Positions 20,410 to 30,221 of a DNA stretch of 64,000 nt are shown piece after piece (the stretch's first letter is position 1; every line of letters begins with the position of its first letter). Source of the stretch: Bufo bufo. Taxonomy: Eukaryota; Chordata; Amphibia; Anura; Bufonidae. The position numbers were made by a program, and so were the translations under genes. The stretch is taken from positions 329,876,294 through 329,940,293 of the forward strand of contig NC_053390.1 in the NCBI RefSeq assembly GCF_905171765.1. The letters run 5' to 3'. The notes beneath the pieces were generated by a model that was not told the origin of the DNA, did no database searches, and saw only the letters and a program-made list of their open reading frames with translations.

Positions 20410-22799
20410 TTAGATAAAGCATGCAAAGTTTAATCTTTCATTAAGACCGAGGGGGGACTGGGATTGAAAGCGATAAATCCAGGAGGACTCTTTTTGAAGA
20501 ATCCTTCTGTCCCAGTCACCTCTCCTCTCAGGGAAGGGGACCACCTCCAACACCGAGAAACGGGCCGAGCTTACATCCCCTTTATGGCAATTATTAAAAT
20601 GGTGGGCCACTGGGGTGTCTTTTAATTTTTTAATGTCGTTCAGGTGTTCGCAGATTCTTCTCCGTAATTCCCTCTTTGTTTTGCCAATGTAGTCAAGTGG
20701 GCAGCTACATTGGCAAATATAAACTACGCCTTTGGTTTTGCAATTGGCGAAGTCACGAATCACAAACGGTCGTTGGGTCACCGAGCAAATTATTGTTTTA
20801 GATGAATTAATAAAATTGCACGCTTTGCAGGAACCACATTTAAAGACACCGAGGGGCCTACGATCTAGCCATGTGCCTTCTCTTTTTGGGCCCTCATAAT
20901 GACTATGGACTAGCCGATCTCATAGGCTTCTCCCTTTACGGTAGGTTATTTGCGGGTAATTCCCAATTGCCTGTGTGAGGTCAGGGTCCATAGTCAGAAT
21001 TGCCCAGTGCCTTTTGAGTATAGATACCACTTCGCTGTTCCCAGAGTCGAAGGTGGAGACCAGACGTATCAGGTGGTCACCAGTGTCTCTCACTCTTGGT
21101 ATTAAAAGTTCATCTCTTTTCTTAGACTCTGCGAACTGAAAGGACTCCCTAAGAATCCTAGAGGGATAGCCCCTTTCTCTCAGTCTCTTCCTGAGTTTTC
21201 CTGACTCTTGATAAAAGTTGACTCCCGAGGAACAATTCCTACGGACTCGCAGGTATTGTCCCCTTGGGATCCCTCTTTTGACTGCGGTAGGGTGGTGGCT
21301 CTCCCAATGGAGGATACTGTTGGTTGCCGTGGGTTTCCGAAAGACTGAGGTATTTAAGGTACCCTCTACTTTAGTCACCACCACATCCAAAAAGGTGATC
21401 TGCTCTAGTTGGGTTTCGTAGGTAAAACTCAGGCTGAGATCATTATGGTTAAGGGTATCGATAAATCTGTGGAAAGCTGGAATACTGCCCTCCCAGATCA
21501 GGAAGACATCGTCGATATAACGTGTCCAAAAGGAGATGTTCTCACTCCACCATGAATACTGATCTGGGAAGACAACGGTATCCTCCCACCAGCCCAGGAG
21601 GAGATTCGCATAGGTGGGGGCACAGGAATTCCCCATAGCGGTCCCCCTGAGCTGGTGGTAAAAGGAGCCGTTAAACAGAAAAAAATTATGAGTAAGAATG
21701 TATTCCAGTAATTGCAAAATAAAACCATTATGTGCAATAAACTGGGTTCCTCTCATATTTAAAAAGTAGTTCACAGCTGAGATTCCTTTGTCGTGTGGAA
21801 TCGAGGTATACAACGATTCCACATCGATGCTCGCCAAAATGCTTTTTGGATTTATCGTGAGGGTTTCAATTTTACGGAGAAAATCCATAGTATCCCGGGT
21901 AAAGGATGGTAGACTAAAGACAAAATCACGGAGTACCTTGTCAAGGTAGATTCCACCGTGATGCGTCAAAGAATTAATACCCGAGACAATGGGGCGTCCT
22001 TTCAAGGGGTGTAACCCCTTGTGGATTTTTGGAAGACAATAAAAGGTGGCCGTTTGGGGGGTTTTTGGAAAAAGAAAATCAAATTCAGTTTTACTTATGA
22101 CACCCTGTTGAAGGCCCTGACTGAGAATTCCAGTGAGATCAGTACGGAATACCTCGGTCGGGTCTGCAGGGATTTTTTTGTAGTTATTTTTGTCATTAAG
22201 TAAGGACAGACACATTGATTGATACTTGTGATGGTCCAAGAGCACCAGGTTGCCACCTTTGTCAGATTGTTTGATGATCAGGTCCTTGTTATTTTCTAAG
22301 TTCCTAAGGGCCTGGAACTCTAATGTGGACAAATTTGAGTGGAAGGGCATACCCTGTATCCTCTCAATGTCGGAAATAACAAGACGTAAAAAGATATCGA
22401 TGTGCTCAGTACTGACCGGTGGTGGCAATCTGGAGCTTCGTGGCCGCAATTCAGTAAAAGGGCCTTTTCCTGGGACCCTGGTTCCCTCATCACAAAGTTC
22501 TATTAGATTTTGGAGGTCTTGGAAATCATCAGGGTTGATTCCCAGGTCCAAACATGTTTTTATATTATGATTTTTAAAGAATTTATGCCATTTTAATTTT
22601 CTGGTAAATAAATTCAAATCCTTTACCCAGGTAAAGGTATCATGTTTGGTTGTCGGCACAAAGGACAGGCCCTTCTGGAGTAAGATAGTCTCAGCGGGGG
22701 TCAGATTGTATTCTGACAGGTTAATTACCTGCAGTTGGTCAGTCAATTGTTGCGACTGCGGTCCCTTAATTGGTAAGCGGCCTGGCCCTTGGCTAAAAA
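20410..22799 (-). pseudogene. Penelope-type reverse transcriptase with GIY-YIG endonuclease, one in-frame stop
   Basis: The RT domain shows KGRPIVSGINS, ASIDVESLYTSIP, GTAMGNSCAPTYANLL (about 21630-21680) and the catalytic WTRYIDDVF (about 21505-21530). C-terminal to it, after a CxxC-containing spacer (FKCGSCKAC), comes the GIY-YIG nuclease with GVVYICQCSCPLDYIGKT (about 20685-20738) and a downstream RRRICEH segment. This domain nicks target DNA for target-primed reverse transcription. The frame is open from upstream of 22799 to 20410 apart from a single TGA at 20920-20922 between RT and endonuclease, with no frame change. The frame lacks its own good start. It is entered most plausibly by -1 frameshifting from ORF1 at 22794-22800. 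Confidence 0.93.
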
Positions 22800-23696
22800 A
22801 GAAGAAGAAGAGGAAGATGAGGAGGAAGGTGGAGGGTTGGGATCTACTGACGAGGTGGCAGCAGCGATGTTGTTTACGGGCAGGCCTTGATAGGGGATAT
22901 ACTGGGAGGGGTTGTCCGTTTGTGTACGGTATTGTTGTCCTGGTGGTCCAGATCCTTTGTTTCCGGATCCCCGTCCCCCCCAAAAGTTGCCCCTCTGCCC
23001 CCTTGCACCTCTCCATCTTTGTCCTGACCCTCTCCCTTTAGAATAGCGACCTCCTCTAATGGTTCCTCGTGTATAGGACACACCGGTAATCTCTGAGTCT
23101 GAAAATTCCTGATCAGAGGATGATATCTCTGACTCAGTCACCGAGTTTTTAGTGCTTAGAGAGGTGTATGCTCTATTGTCTCTAAATTCGCCCAAATCTT
23201 TGATAAACTGTCGATGTTTCCTCTCCTTGATGAGGTTCTGGAACCTTTCAACAGCTGATTGTAATGAGGATTCCCGTTTATCAAAATCGGGATCCGATTT
23301 AAGTTTTAACGCTGACTCAATGAGTCCCTTCAGTTTGGATGATGTATTCTCAAAAATTAATTTTTCCTCACCAAGGAGAAGTGACATCAGTCTTAGGGAA
23401 CTACTTGTGATCTCTTCTTCCCACTTGGACACAAATTCTGGAGACTGAACGCGTTCCGCTGGTCTAAGGGGAATACGTAGTCCTCTCGGCACAATTTTAT
23501 TTTCCAAATAATTTTCTAACGATTTGATTTCCCACCACGATTTTATATTATCCTTGTATCCCTGATAGAGATCCTTGAAAACAATTTTGCAACTAGCTGC
23601 AGACGTCAGTCCAGCAACCTCCCTGTCTGAGAAAATATCTTTGACTTCATTAATAAGATCCTCAGTAAAAATGGTACCCGTCAGGAAACTGGCCAT
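22743..23696 (-). CDS. Penelope-like ORF1, RNA-binding-like protein, 317 aa
   Basis: The first ATG of the frame is at 23696 (MASFLTG), just inside the upstream direct repeat boundary; codons before it start with TTG. The N-terminal two thirds are rich in charged helices with no family I can name. An RGG-rich stretch (RGGRYSKGRG, WRGARGQRGNFWGG; roughly 23075-22935) points to nucleic-acid binding. The C-terminus is Pro/Ser rich with a serine run, ending at 22743 after the slippery site. Position and composition suggest a gag-like partner of the RT, a role inferred from context. Confidence 0.75.
   Translation of the reverse strand: MASFLTGTIFTEDLINEVKDIFSDREVAGLTSAASCKIVFKDLYQGYKDNIKSWWEIKSLENYLENKIVPRGLRIPLRPAERVQSPEFVSKWEEEITSSSLRLMSLLLGEEKLIFENTSSKLKGLIESALKLKSDPDFDKRESSLQSAVERFQNLIKERKHRQFIKDLGEFRDNRAYTSLSTKNSVTESEISSSDQEFSDSEITGVSYTRGTIRGGRYSKGRGSGQRWRGARGQRGNFWGGRGSGNKGSGPPGQQYRTQTDNPSQYIPYQGLPVNNIAAATSSVDPNPPPSSSSSSSSSFLAKGQAAYQLRDRSRNN
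22794..22800 (-). promoter_or_regulatory. Candidate -1 ribosomal frameshift site U_UUU_UUA
   Basis: On the minus strand the heptamer TTTTTTA lies in the ORF1 zero frame exactly as T_TTT_TTA (codons TCT TTT TTA GCC). A -1 slip puts ribosomes into the RT frame, which reads on through SQGPGRLPIK. Downstream, CAGTC and GACTG (about 22733-22760) can pair, and CAGGT/ACCTG can pair near 22719-22733. The phase is seen directly; function is inference. Confidence 0.65.
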
Positions 23697-24277
23697 ACTT
23701 AATTTCAAACAATATATTGGCCTAGTGTTTAATTATTCTTTAGATTGTATTATCACGTGGGTTTTTAAGTATATTGCTATTCAAAGAAAGTGACTTTTAA
23801 AAATACCTTTAATAGTGATACAGTGGGTATAGGTATGTATATACCAACAGTGAATACTACAGTTTCAAAAGGGTTATATATAAATTTCTTTTGACAGGGG
23901 AGTAGTAACCCCTAACTAAAATCATATGCTAGTGATACAGAAACTATCAATAGACTTTCGGTGGTTCGAGGATCGAATCAAAATATATATATATATATAT
24001 ATACATACACGATAGGGTCTGAGGGAAAGAGGGCAGGGCAGACCGAGTGCTTACCCTAAATGCCCTAAATGCTGCTCAGCCCAGGGTAACCCCCTGATGG
24101 TGGAGGTTCCCTGTCCCCGAACCAAAACCTGTCAACTCCCTAGTTTGACCCTAGCCAGGGAATAGTGATAGATACACAATAATAATATCAAGATATTACG
24201 GGGGGAACAGGTGGCTCAGGTGATTAGGGTCACCACCCATCCTCTCCGAAATTCAAATCAACATATAAGAGATACTG

Positions 24278-24316
<39 letters not shown>

Positions 24317-24325
24317 GGGGGGGGA
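24278..24325. repeat. Expanded A-run/G-run tract
   Basis: About 30 A followed by about 16 G. The other direct repeat has roughly 13 A and 8 G at the same place (19069-19081), and the inverted block has an intermediate length (25087-25115). The tract is unstable and polymorphic between copies. Confidence 0.85.
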
Positions 24326-24415
24326 GTGGGGATGGGTCCAGATACTCAGGAAATCACCAATCCTTACAGATAAATAATACGCACGTTTTAAAATATGCAC
24401 ATCTTATTTACACAG

Positions 24416-24460
24416 ACCTCAACGCGTTTCACCTGTATAAAATCAGGCTCATCAGGAGGT
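24416..24460 (-). ncRNA. Hammerhead ribozyme, upstream pLTR
   Basis: Identical to the 19173-19217 motif: stem I ACCUC/GAGGU, CUGAUGA, stem II, GAAA, ACGCGU, cleavage triplet GUU. Self-cleavage would release an RNA whose 5' end begins GAGGUCUGUG, about 725 nt upstream of the ORF1 ATG. Confidence 0.85.
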
Positions 24461-24992
24461 AGGTAGAAAAATGGACAAAATCCAGTAAAGATACAGATGT
24501 GACCAATGATGGCGTTAATATAGATGGAACGATACTTAGCTATAGATGTTCAACAAGAGGAGGCGTAGATATAATGTTACCAGATGGCAGGATAGCTACA
24601 TCAATACGTGATACCTGAAAAGAGTGTATATACAGAGGGACATTTCAGTATATAATAATAACGTTACTCACAGCTCTATAATTGACTCTCACGGATTCGA
24701 GTAGTGTAATAAAAACTTACATGGTGTTGATGCTGGCCATTTACTCCCCCAGTAGCCTGCTTAGGGCCCAGGTGGAGTACCAGTAGAAATAAGACCTATT
24801 TATACGGTCTAAGGAATACATCCGGACGCCGGAAAACACTTCCGGTCCTGTGGAGCGCAGGGTGGAACGCACAGGGCTTCCGGCCTACGTCACTTCCGGC
24901 ACCGTGGAACGCATCGTGAGCCGCATAGGGCCCGATGCCGGCGCCGGAAGATAGACGCTCTGGTGTAGAGACTGGCCAGTGGCTCCCTCGGT

Positions 24993-25384
24993 GGTCTGTG
25001 TAAATAAGATGTGCATATTTTAAAACGTGCGTATTATTTATCTGTAAGGATTGGTGATTTCCTGAGTATCTGGACCCATCCCCACTCCCCCCCCCCTTTT
25101 TTTTTTTTTTTTTTCAGTATCTCTTATATGTTGATTTGAATTTCGGAGAGGACGGGTGGTGACCCTAATCACCTGAGCCACCTGTTCCCCCCGTAATATC
25201 TTGATATTATTATTGTGTATCTATCACTATTCCCTGGCTAGGGTCAAACTAGGGAGTTGACAGGTTTAGGTTCGGGGACAGGGAACCTCCACCATCAGGG
25301 GGTTACCCTGGGCTGAGCAGCATTTAGGGCATTTAGGGTAAGCACTCGGTCTGCCCTGCCCTCTTTCCCTCAGACCCTATCGTG

Positions 25385-25419
<35 letters not shown>

Positions 25420-25627
25420 ATTCGATCCTCGAACCACCGAAAGTCTATTGATAGTTTCTGTATCACTAGCATATGATTTTAGTTAGGGGTTACTACTCCC
25501 CTGTCAAAAGAAATTTATATATAACCCTTTTGAAACTGTAGTATTCACTGTTGGTATATACATACCTATACCCACTGTATCACTATTAAAGGTATTTTTA
25601 AAAGTCACTTTCTTTGAATAGCAATAT
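24993..25627 (+). repeat. Inverted partial pLTR block
   Basis: Reverse-oriented copy of the pLTR region that lies downstream of the hammerhead cleavage site. It begins GGTCTGTGTAAATAAG, two nucleotides into the predicted cleaved 5' end, and ends ...TTGAATAGCAATAT next to the target duplication, lacking the last ~57 bp of the pLTR. It shares some variants with each direct repeat. Confidence 0.88.
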
Positions 25628-26152
25628 GTTTGAAATACAACCAATCAGTAATTTACAACACATACAATGTACTTACAGCAACCAATCGTTCACACCCCCA
25701 GAGGACCAGAATGAAGACTGTGACATAGGACAAATACAACATATCCCCACAATGCATCATGGTCCCCTCCTCTCTGTCCCGGAGACAACCTGAGGAGCAA
25801 TCCAATTATCTCCGAGGACAAAGGGAGATCGCCAATACACATGTGAGGACAACAGAACAGACATCACCATTTAAACAGACAATGGGACAATGGCACAATA
25901 GAAACACACCCAGCATTTTCCTCCCAAGCTGACAATTTACACTTATGATAAATTGTTACAACTTTGTGAGTTTACATTGGCCATACATATAACTTACATC
26001 AATTTAAACAGTATAACTTGGGGACAAACCTATCCAAAATTCACTTGAATCGGTTCAGGGGTTTAAAAGTTAGTATATGGCCCATAATCCTGGGGCAAGA
26101 GGCCAGCAGCCAGTCCTCTCCAAAACCCAGTGGCGAGGTCGGTTTCGCCACA
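25628..26152 (-). repeat. 3' LTR of pol-less element, proximal fragment
   Basis: Continues the LTR interrupted at 18493 and matches 28065-28589. It ends in CCACA at 26152, i.e. it starts with TGTGGCGAAACC on the minus strand, next to the polypurine tract. Confidence 0.9.
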
Positions 26153-27649
26153 CATCTCCCCCCCCCCAGGGAAGACTAACCAGATACCTGACCTCACGCC
26201 GGTCGGTACCTGAGTTAGTCTGGCAGCCCACCCACAACCAAATACTGGACCTGTTGACTTTAGTAGCCTGTCTCTGTCCAGTGAGTCCACCAAGGTTATG
26301 TTGGAATCTGGTACTCTCGGTCTCTGTGTTGCTCCCTGGCTTGGAGTGGAGGTTGCTTTGTGGACAGGGATCAGCGGTACTCTGCCCTGGTGCCAGCGCT
26401 ACCACAGAAGAAGCCTGGTTGGAGCCTGGTTGTTGGAGGGGGAGACTGACTGTCTCTACCCCCTGTGCTGTAAGTGCAGAGACCACGGTCCCATCTGCAC
26501 TGTTGTGGGGCTTACTGTCTCCCCCTGGTGCGTTAAGTTGCCGCTGGGGAGAGGGGGTAACAAGCTCCTCTCCCATACATACTTCCAGCCGCTGGGGAGG
26601 GCGACCGACCGTCTCCGCTCCCAATACAGTGTCCTGTTGCTGGGGAAAGGAGACTGGGCTCTCTATTCCCTGCTGGACACTCTGCCGCTGGGAACAGGAC
26701 CGACTGTCTCTGCCCCCTGTAACTCCGCCTGCCGCTGGGGAAAGGAGACTGGGCTCCCAATCCCCAATAATTCATACGGCCGCTGGGGAATGGAGACTGG
26801 GCTCCCAATTCCCAAAAAATCATGCTGCTGCTGGCGGGCAGGAACAACTACCTCTGCCCAGTGTAACTCAGCCTGCCGCTGAGGAGGGAGGACGCTGCTC
26901 TCCTCTCCCTGCATTTCACACTGCCTTCCCGGCATATCACTCTGCTGCTGGGGGGCAGGAACAACTACCTCTGCCCCCTGTAACTCAGCCTGCCGCTGGG
27001 GAGGGAGGACGCTGCTCTCCTCTCCCTGCACTTCACACTGCCGCTGGGGAATGGAGACTGGGTTTGTCACCTTACTGTCCTGCTGAGCCTTCTCACTGGC
27101 ATGGAACAGCTTCTGGTAGCCCTGTTCCAGCTCCATCTCCCGGGTCACCAGGTGGACCAGGTCCTGCTCAATCTCAAGAGTGTCGTCCCAGTCATACCTG
27201 CTCTCCCTCCATTCCAAGAGATCATGGAACCGGGCTTGTGTAGGGCTCCCAAACTCCAGCTCTGAAAAAGTCTCCCATAACAAGCCAGGACCATCAAACT
27301 CCTCTCCCTCCGGCTTGTCATGCTCAGCTGTCCTGGGTAGGTACTGTACCCCATACCACCAGAGCGCCTGGTAGGCATCTTCCAGCCACAGCTCCCGCCA
27401 TGCTAGGAGTTCCAATTCCTTTACCCATTCCTCCCGGGGCTGCTCTCCCAGGAAGGGCATCCGCAGGGCTACTCGCTTCTGCAACCGCTGGTCTTCCGTG
27501 GGGAGTCTCTCGTCCTGCATATACTCCACAATACCCAGTACCTGGTACCAGATGCCTTTGCGGACTGCATCTCGGTCATCCATGACACCCTCATCGTACT
27601 CCACTGCTGTTTCCATTCTGGTGCTGTCAGGGTCGCTGTACTGGGACAT
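26070..27649 (-). pseudogene. Unknown Q/P-rich repeat protein of the pol-less LTR element
   Basis: The ATG at 27649 opens 328 codons (to 26663). A frameshift near 26640-26660 leads to a second open stretch that continues the same style of protein to 26070, inside the LTR. The N-terminal ~200 aa are acidic and Trp/Glu-rich helical (WVKELELLAWRELW, WWYGVQYLP), with no domain I recognise. The rest is built from irregular ~20-residue repeats containing PQRQAELQGAE and VSIPQRQ. It lies right behind the primer binding site, where gag belongs, so a structural role is possible, but no zinc knuckle, protease or capsid motif is visible. A long frame on the opposite strand (26077-27243) is a shadow of these repeats. 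Confidence 0.6.
26153..26172 (-). other. Polypurine tract of pol-less LTR element
   Basis: On the minus strand, CCCTGGGGGGGGGAGATG immediately precedes the TGTGG start of the 3' LTR. This is a strong purine run in the expected place. Confidence 0.8.
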
Positions 27650-27720
27650 GCGTTGCCCTCAAATTGTAATTCCAGGGAATGATGTTTCTTTGTAGCTGTC
27701 CTTCTGGACTGTGGGAACGA

Positions 27721-27738
27721 TCCCGCTGCTTGCCACCA
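27721..27738 (-). other. Primer binding site of pol-less LTR element
   Basis: One nucleotide inside the 5' LTR end the minus strand reads TGGTGGCAAGCAGCGGGA, starting with the TGG that pairs with tRNA CCA. The tRNA is not identified from memory. Confidence 0.75.
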
Positions 27739-27739
27739 A

Positions 27740-28589
27740 TGTAACGGACCGTTTCAGCAGACAAGGGGGTTAAAATCCGTTTAGTCGATAAGCCCCTTTC
27801 TGAGAGACAGGCACAGCTACTTGCAGAACACCAAACGACCGAACTGGATACAAAATAGCACTCCAAACTGGAACCTCACGAATAGCTGCTAGCAGACGAA
27901 CAGGAATCAGCTTACACTTTTGGCAATCGGTCTTCTAATAGCATACAGTGAATCCCCCCAATAACGAGACAAGGCTCCGTGTTGAGGGTCAAGCAGTGGT
28001 CTGACTGTACTTCACGTACAGCCTCTTTTATTCATAAACCACAAACATAGTACTGCCCACAGGGGTTTGAAATACAACCAATCAGTAATTTACAACACAT
28101 ACAATGTACTTACAGCAACCAATCGTTCACACCCCCAGAGGACCAGAATGAAGACTGTGACATAGGACAAATACAACATATCCCCACAATGCATCATGGT
28201 CCCCTCCTCTCTGTCCCGGAGACAACCTGAGGAGCAATCCAATTATCTCCGAGGACAAAGGGAGATCGCCAATACACATGTGAGGACAACAGAACAGACA
28301 TCACCATTTAAACAGACAATGGGACAATGGCACAATAGAAACACACCCAGCATTTTCCTCCCAAGCTGACAAGTTACACTTATTATAAATTGTTACAACT
28401 TTGTGAGTTTACATTGGCCATACATATAACTTACATCAATTTAAACAGTATAACTTGGGGACAAACCTATCCAAAATTCACTTGAATCGGTTCAGGGGTT
28501 TAAAAGTTAGTATATGGCCCATAATCCTGGGGCAAGAGGCCAGCAGCCAGTCCTCTCCAAAACCCAGTGGCGAGGTCGGTTTCGCCACA
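27740..28589 (-). repeat. 5' LTR of pol-less element, intact 850 bp
   Basis: Bounded by TG and CA on either strand (plus-strand start TGTAACGG, end GCCACA) and followed by the target duplication AATGG. The AATAAA signal on the minus strand near 28025 fits a long U3. Differences from the other LTR include GGCGATAAG versus GTCGATAAG, ACAAGATAG versus ACAAAATAG, and CGAATCGCT versus CGAATAGCT. Confidence 0.92.
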
Positions 28590-29038
28590 AATGGCTCTAA
28601 GCGTTAACCCGCTACTTACAGCAATGTAATAGCAGAATGGCAGTGAGCTAAAAGGGGTTTATAAATGTGGCATGAGGCATGTGCACCAGAATTCTGCATT
28701 AAAGGGGTTGTCTCACCTCCTTGTTTCTGCTCTCTCATGCTGTTCCCAAGGCCCACTAAGCAGAGTTGCGGGGGGCGTTTACTCCTGCCTTTATTGATGG
28801 CAGAGGCAAGTGGTGCTGGGATAATGTAATCCCTCCCCTTGCCTCTGCAGTGCACACTCCTGGGGCTGGCTCAAGTTTCAGGAGTGTGTCCTCTCCAAAT
28901 ACCACAGTGTTATCTATATATTTGAATATATAGATAACAGTGTGTTGGAACATAGCAGCACAGTGTAGAGCGCAACACTCCTACTACAAAAAATAAAGAA
29001 AGACCAACATACCTGAAGAGCTGTCATGTATCAGCAGG

Positions 29039-29318
29039 CAGTCGCTACCAGGCCCAGGAGACTGAGGGGGCCCAAAGACCCTTGTGCTGCATAAGTAGAC
29101 ACCAGAATTATAGAATATGCATACTGGTGAAGTTATACCTCTGGCTGGAGGGAAGGGGTTAGGTCAAGAATTTGGCATGGGGGGGTGCCTTTTCAAATTT
29201 TGCCTCAGGCAGCAGTAAGGCTATGTGCTCCCCTGCCCCTGGCCTCAAAGCACTGAGGCATGGAGGGACCAAGCTGAACTCTTGCACCAGCGCCTATGAG
29301 CCTTTAGCTATGCCCCTG
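29039..29318 (-). mobile_element. Small hAT-type MITE
   Basis: The right end, read inward, is CAGGGGCATAGCTAAAGGCTC, related to the left end of 12869-14672. The left end is CAGTCGCTACCAGG. Flanks TCAGCAGG (29031-29038) and TCAGCAGA (29319-29326) match at 7 of 8 positions. No coding sequence. Confidence 0.72.
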
Positions 29319-29683
29319 TCAGCAGATGACAGCTACGACTAACCCAGGCTGTCATATATTACTAGATGACAGCCTTTCGCCCTGGACATCTTCCCCCCTA
29401 CATGCTTTGACCTGTTTTTTCCTATGTTGAACAGCTCTGAGGCTTCTGTCATTGCCGGGAGCTGCTCACCACAGCATCTACAAGGTGGCCGGGAGGGGAG
29501 CTACTGCACATGTACTGCTAGGTGCGCTCCCTGATCCTGGCCACCAAAGGTCTTGCTCTTTGTGTGTAGTGAGCAGACGCGGCCACCTCTGCTGAATTGC
29601 AGTGGTGGCCTTAACCCCTGAAAACGAGCAGTCTATAAAGGAATAGAAAATGACACACAATATGGAACTATATATATATATAT

Positions 29684-30158
29684 TGTAAGCATGCAGTGGG
29701 TGACATCATAGATGGTAGGTATGTGTCACTGAGGCTGCTACGCTCAGTGATGTAAATCCCGGAGGTAAGTAGTGACCAGTGGTGGTAGATCACTGAGTTG
29801 GTGGTAGCTGGAATTTGGGTCCGGGATTTAGGAGTGACTGAAGAGCTTGGGTGGGAAGGTCACTCCCATACTCCATCTCGGGTGTTACCGCCACACACAC
29901 AGGTGCGAGGGTGATTTTTAAAAAGACACTCTGCCAGAGAGCAGTGTGTGTGGATGGTGGTCTGAGAGGAAGACTACTGAACCAAACCTCTTGGCAGTGA
30001 GGATTTGCTGGGAGAAAACTGCAGCTGGTGAGAAGCCTGTATCACTGTGTTTTGTTATTTCATTTGAACTGTTCTGTTATTTGAAGAAAGCAAGCCTGTA
30101 GGGTACTGTGTGCCTAATAAACCCTGAAAAGAGACTGTTTGAGTGGTCCCGTCTCACA
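29684..30158 (+). repeat. 5' LTR of Gmr1-like element
   Basis: 475 bp, TGTAAGCATGCAG to CCCGTCTCACA. AATAAA lies at about 30116. It matches 35661-35787 plus 37705-38056 closely; the 3' copy lacks the TTTG in GACTGTTTGAGTGG and has a few substitutions. Confidence 0.93.
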
Positions 30159-30160
30159 TA

Positions 30161-30177
30161 TGGTGGAGGATGCGGGC
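30161..30177 (+). other. Primer binding site of Gmr1-like element
   Basis: TGGTGGAGGATGCGGGC begins two nucleotides after the LTR. The second Gmr1 copy has the same TGGTGGAGGATGCGGG at 43689, also two nucleotides after its LTR, which confirms both LTR ends. Confidence 0.82.
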
Positions 30178-30221
30178 AATTGATTGCTAGGAGCAACGAC
30201 ATGAAAACCTGTCAGTGGTGA

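Larger units (their letters stand above)
23714..24994 (-). repeat. Long direct repeat (pLTR) upstream of ORF1
   Basis: Same orientation as 18494-19751. It contains a hammerhead ribozyme at 24416-24460, an (AT)n run at 23982-24002 and a long A/G homopolymer tract at 24278-24325. In the element's sense direction it supplies the promoter and the leader that precedes the ORF1 ATG. Confidence 0.92.
18494..25627 (-). mobile_element. Penelope-like element with long direct repeats and hammerhead ribozymes
   Basis: This 7.1-kb insertion is bounded by the 14-bp duplication GTTTGAAATACAAC (18480-18493 and 25628-25641). On the minus strand the order is a long direct repeat (24994-23714), ORF1, RT plus GIY-YIG ORF, and a second direct repeat (19751-18494). 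An additional inverted block lies at 24993-25627. Long direct repeats, an RT of the Penelope class, a C-terminal GIY-YIG endonuclease, hammerhead motifs and extra inverted pieces are all established traits of Penelope-like elements. The coding region has only one visible in-frame stop, so the copy is young. Confidence 0.93.
18155..28589 (-). mobile_element. Non-autonomous LTR retrotransposon without pol, split by a Penelope-like element
   Basis: Two ~850-bp direct LTRs (27740-28589 intact; 18155-18493 plus 25628-26152 split) flank a 1.59-kb interior, and the whole is bounded by AATGG at 18150-18154 and 28590-28594. Reading on the minus strand, the order is 5' LTR, primer binding site, one gag-position ORF, polypurine tract, 3' LTR. 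There is no protease, RT, RNase H or integrase, so replication must be supplied in trans. The two LTRs differ at about seven positions by eye. The Penelope-like element entered the 3' LTR later. Confidence 0.88.

Noticed and set aside
26077..27243. 388-codon plus-strand frame
   Set aside because: It is antisense to the repeat-rich ORF of the pol-less LTR element, whose strand is fixed by PBS, PPT and LTR order.
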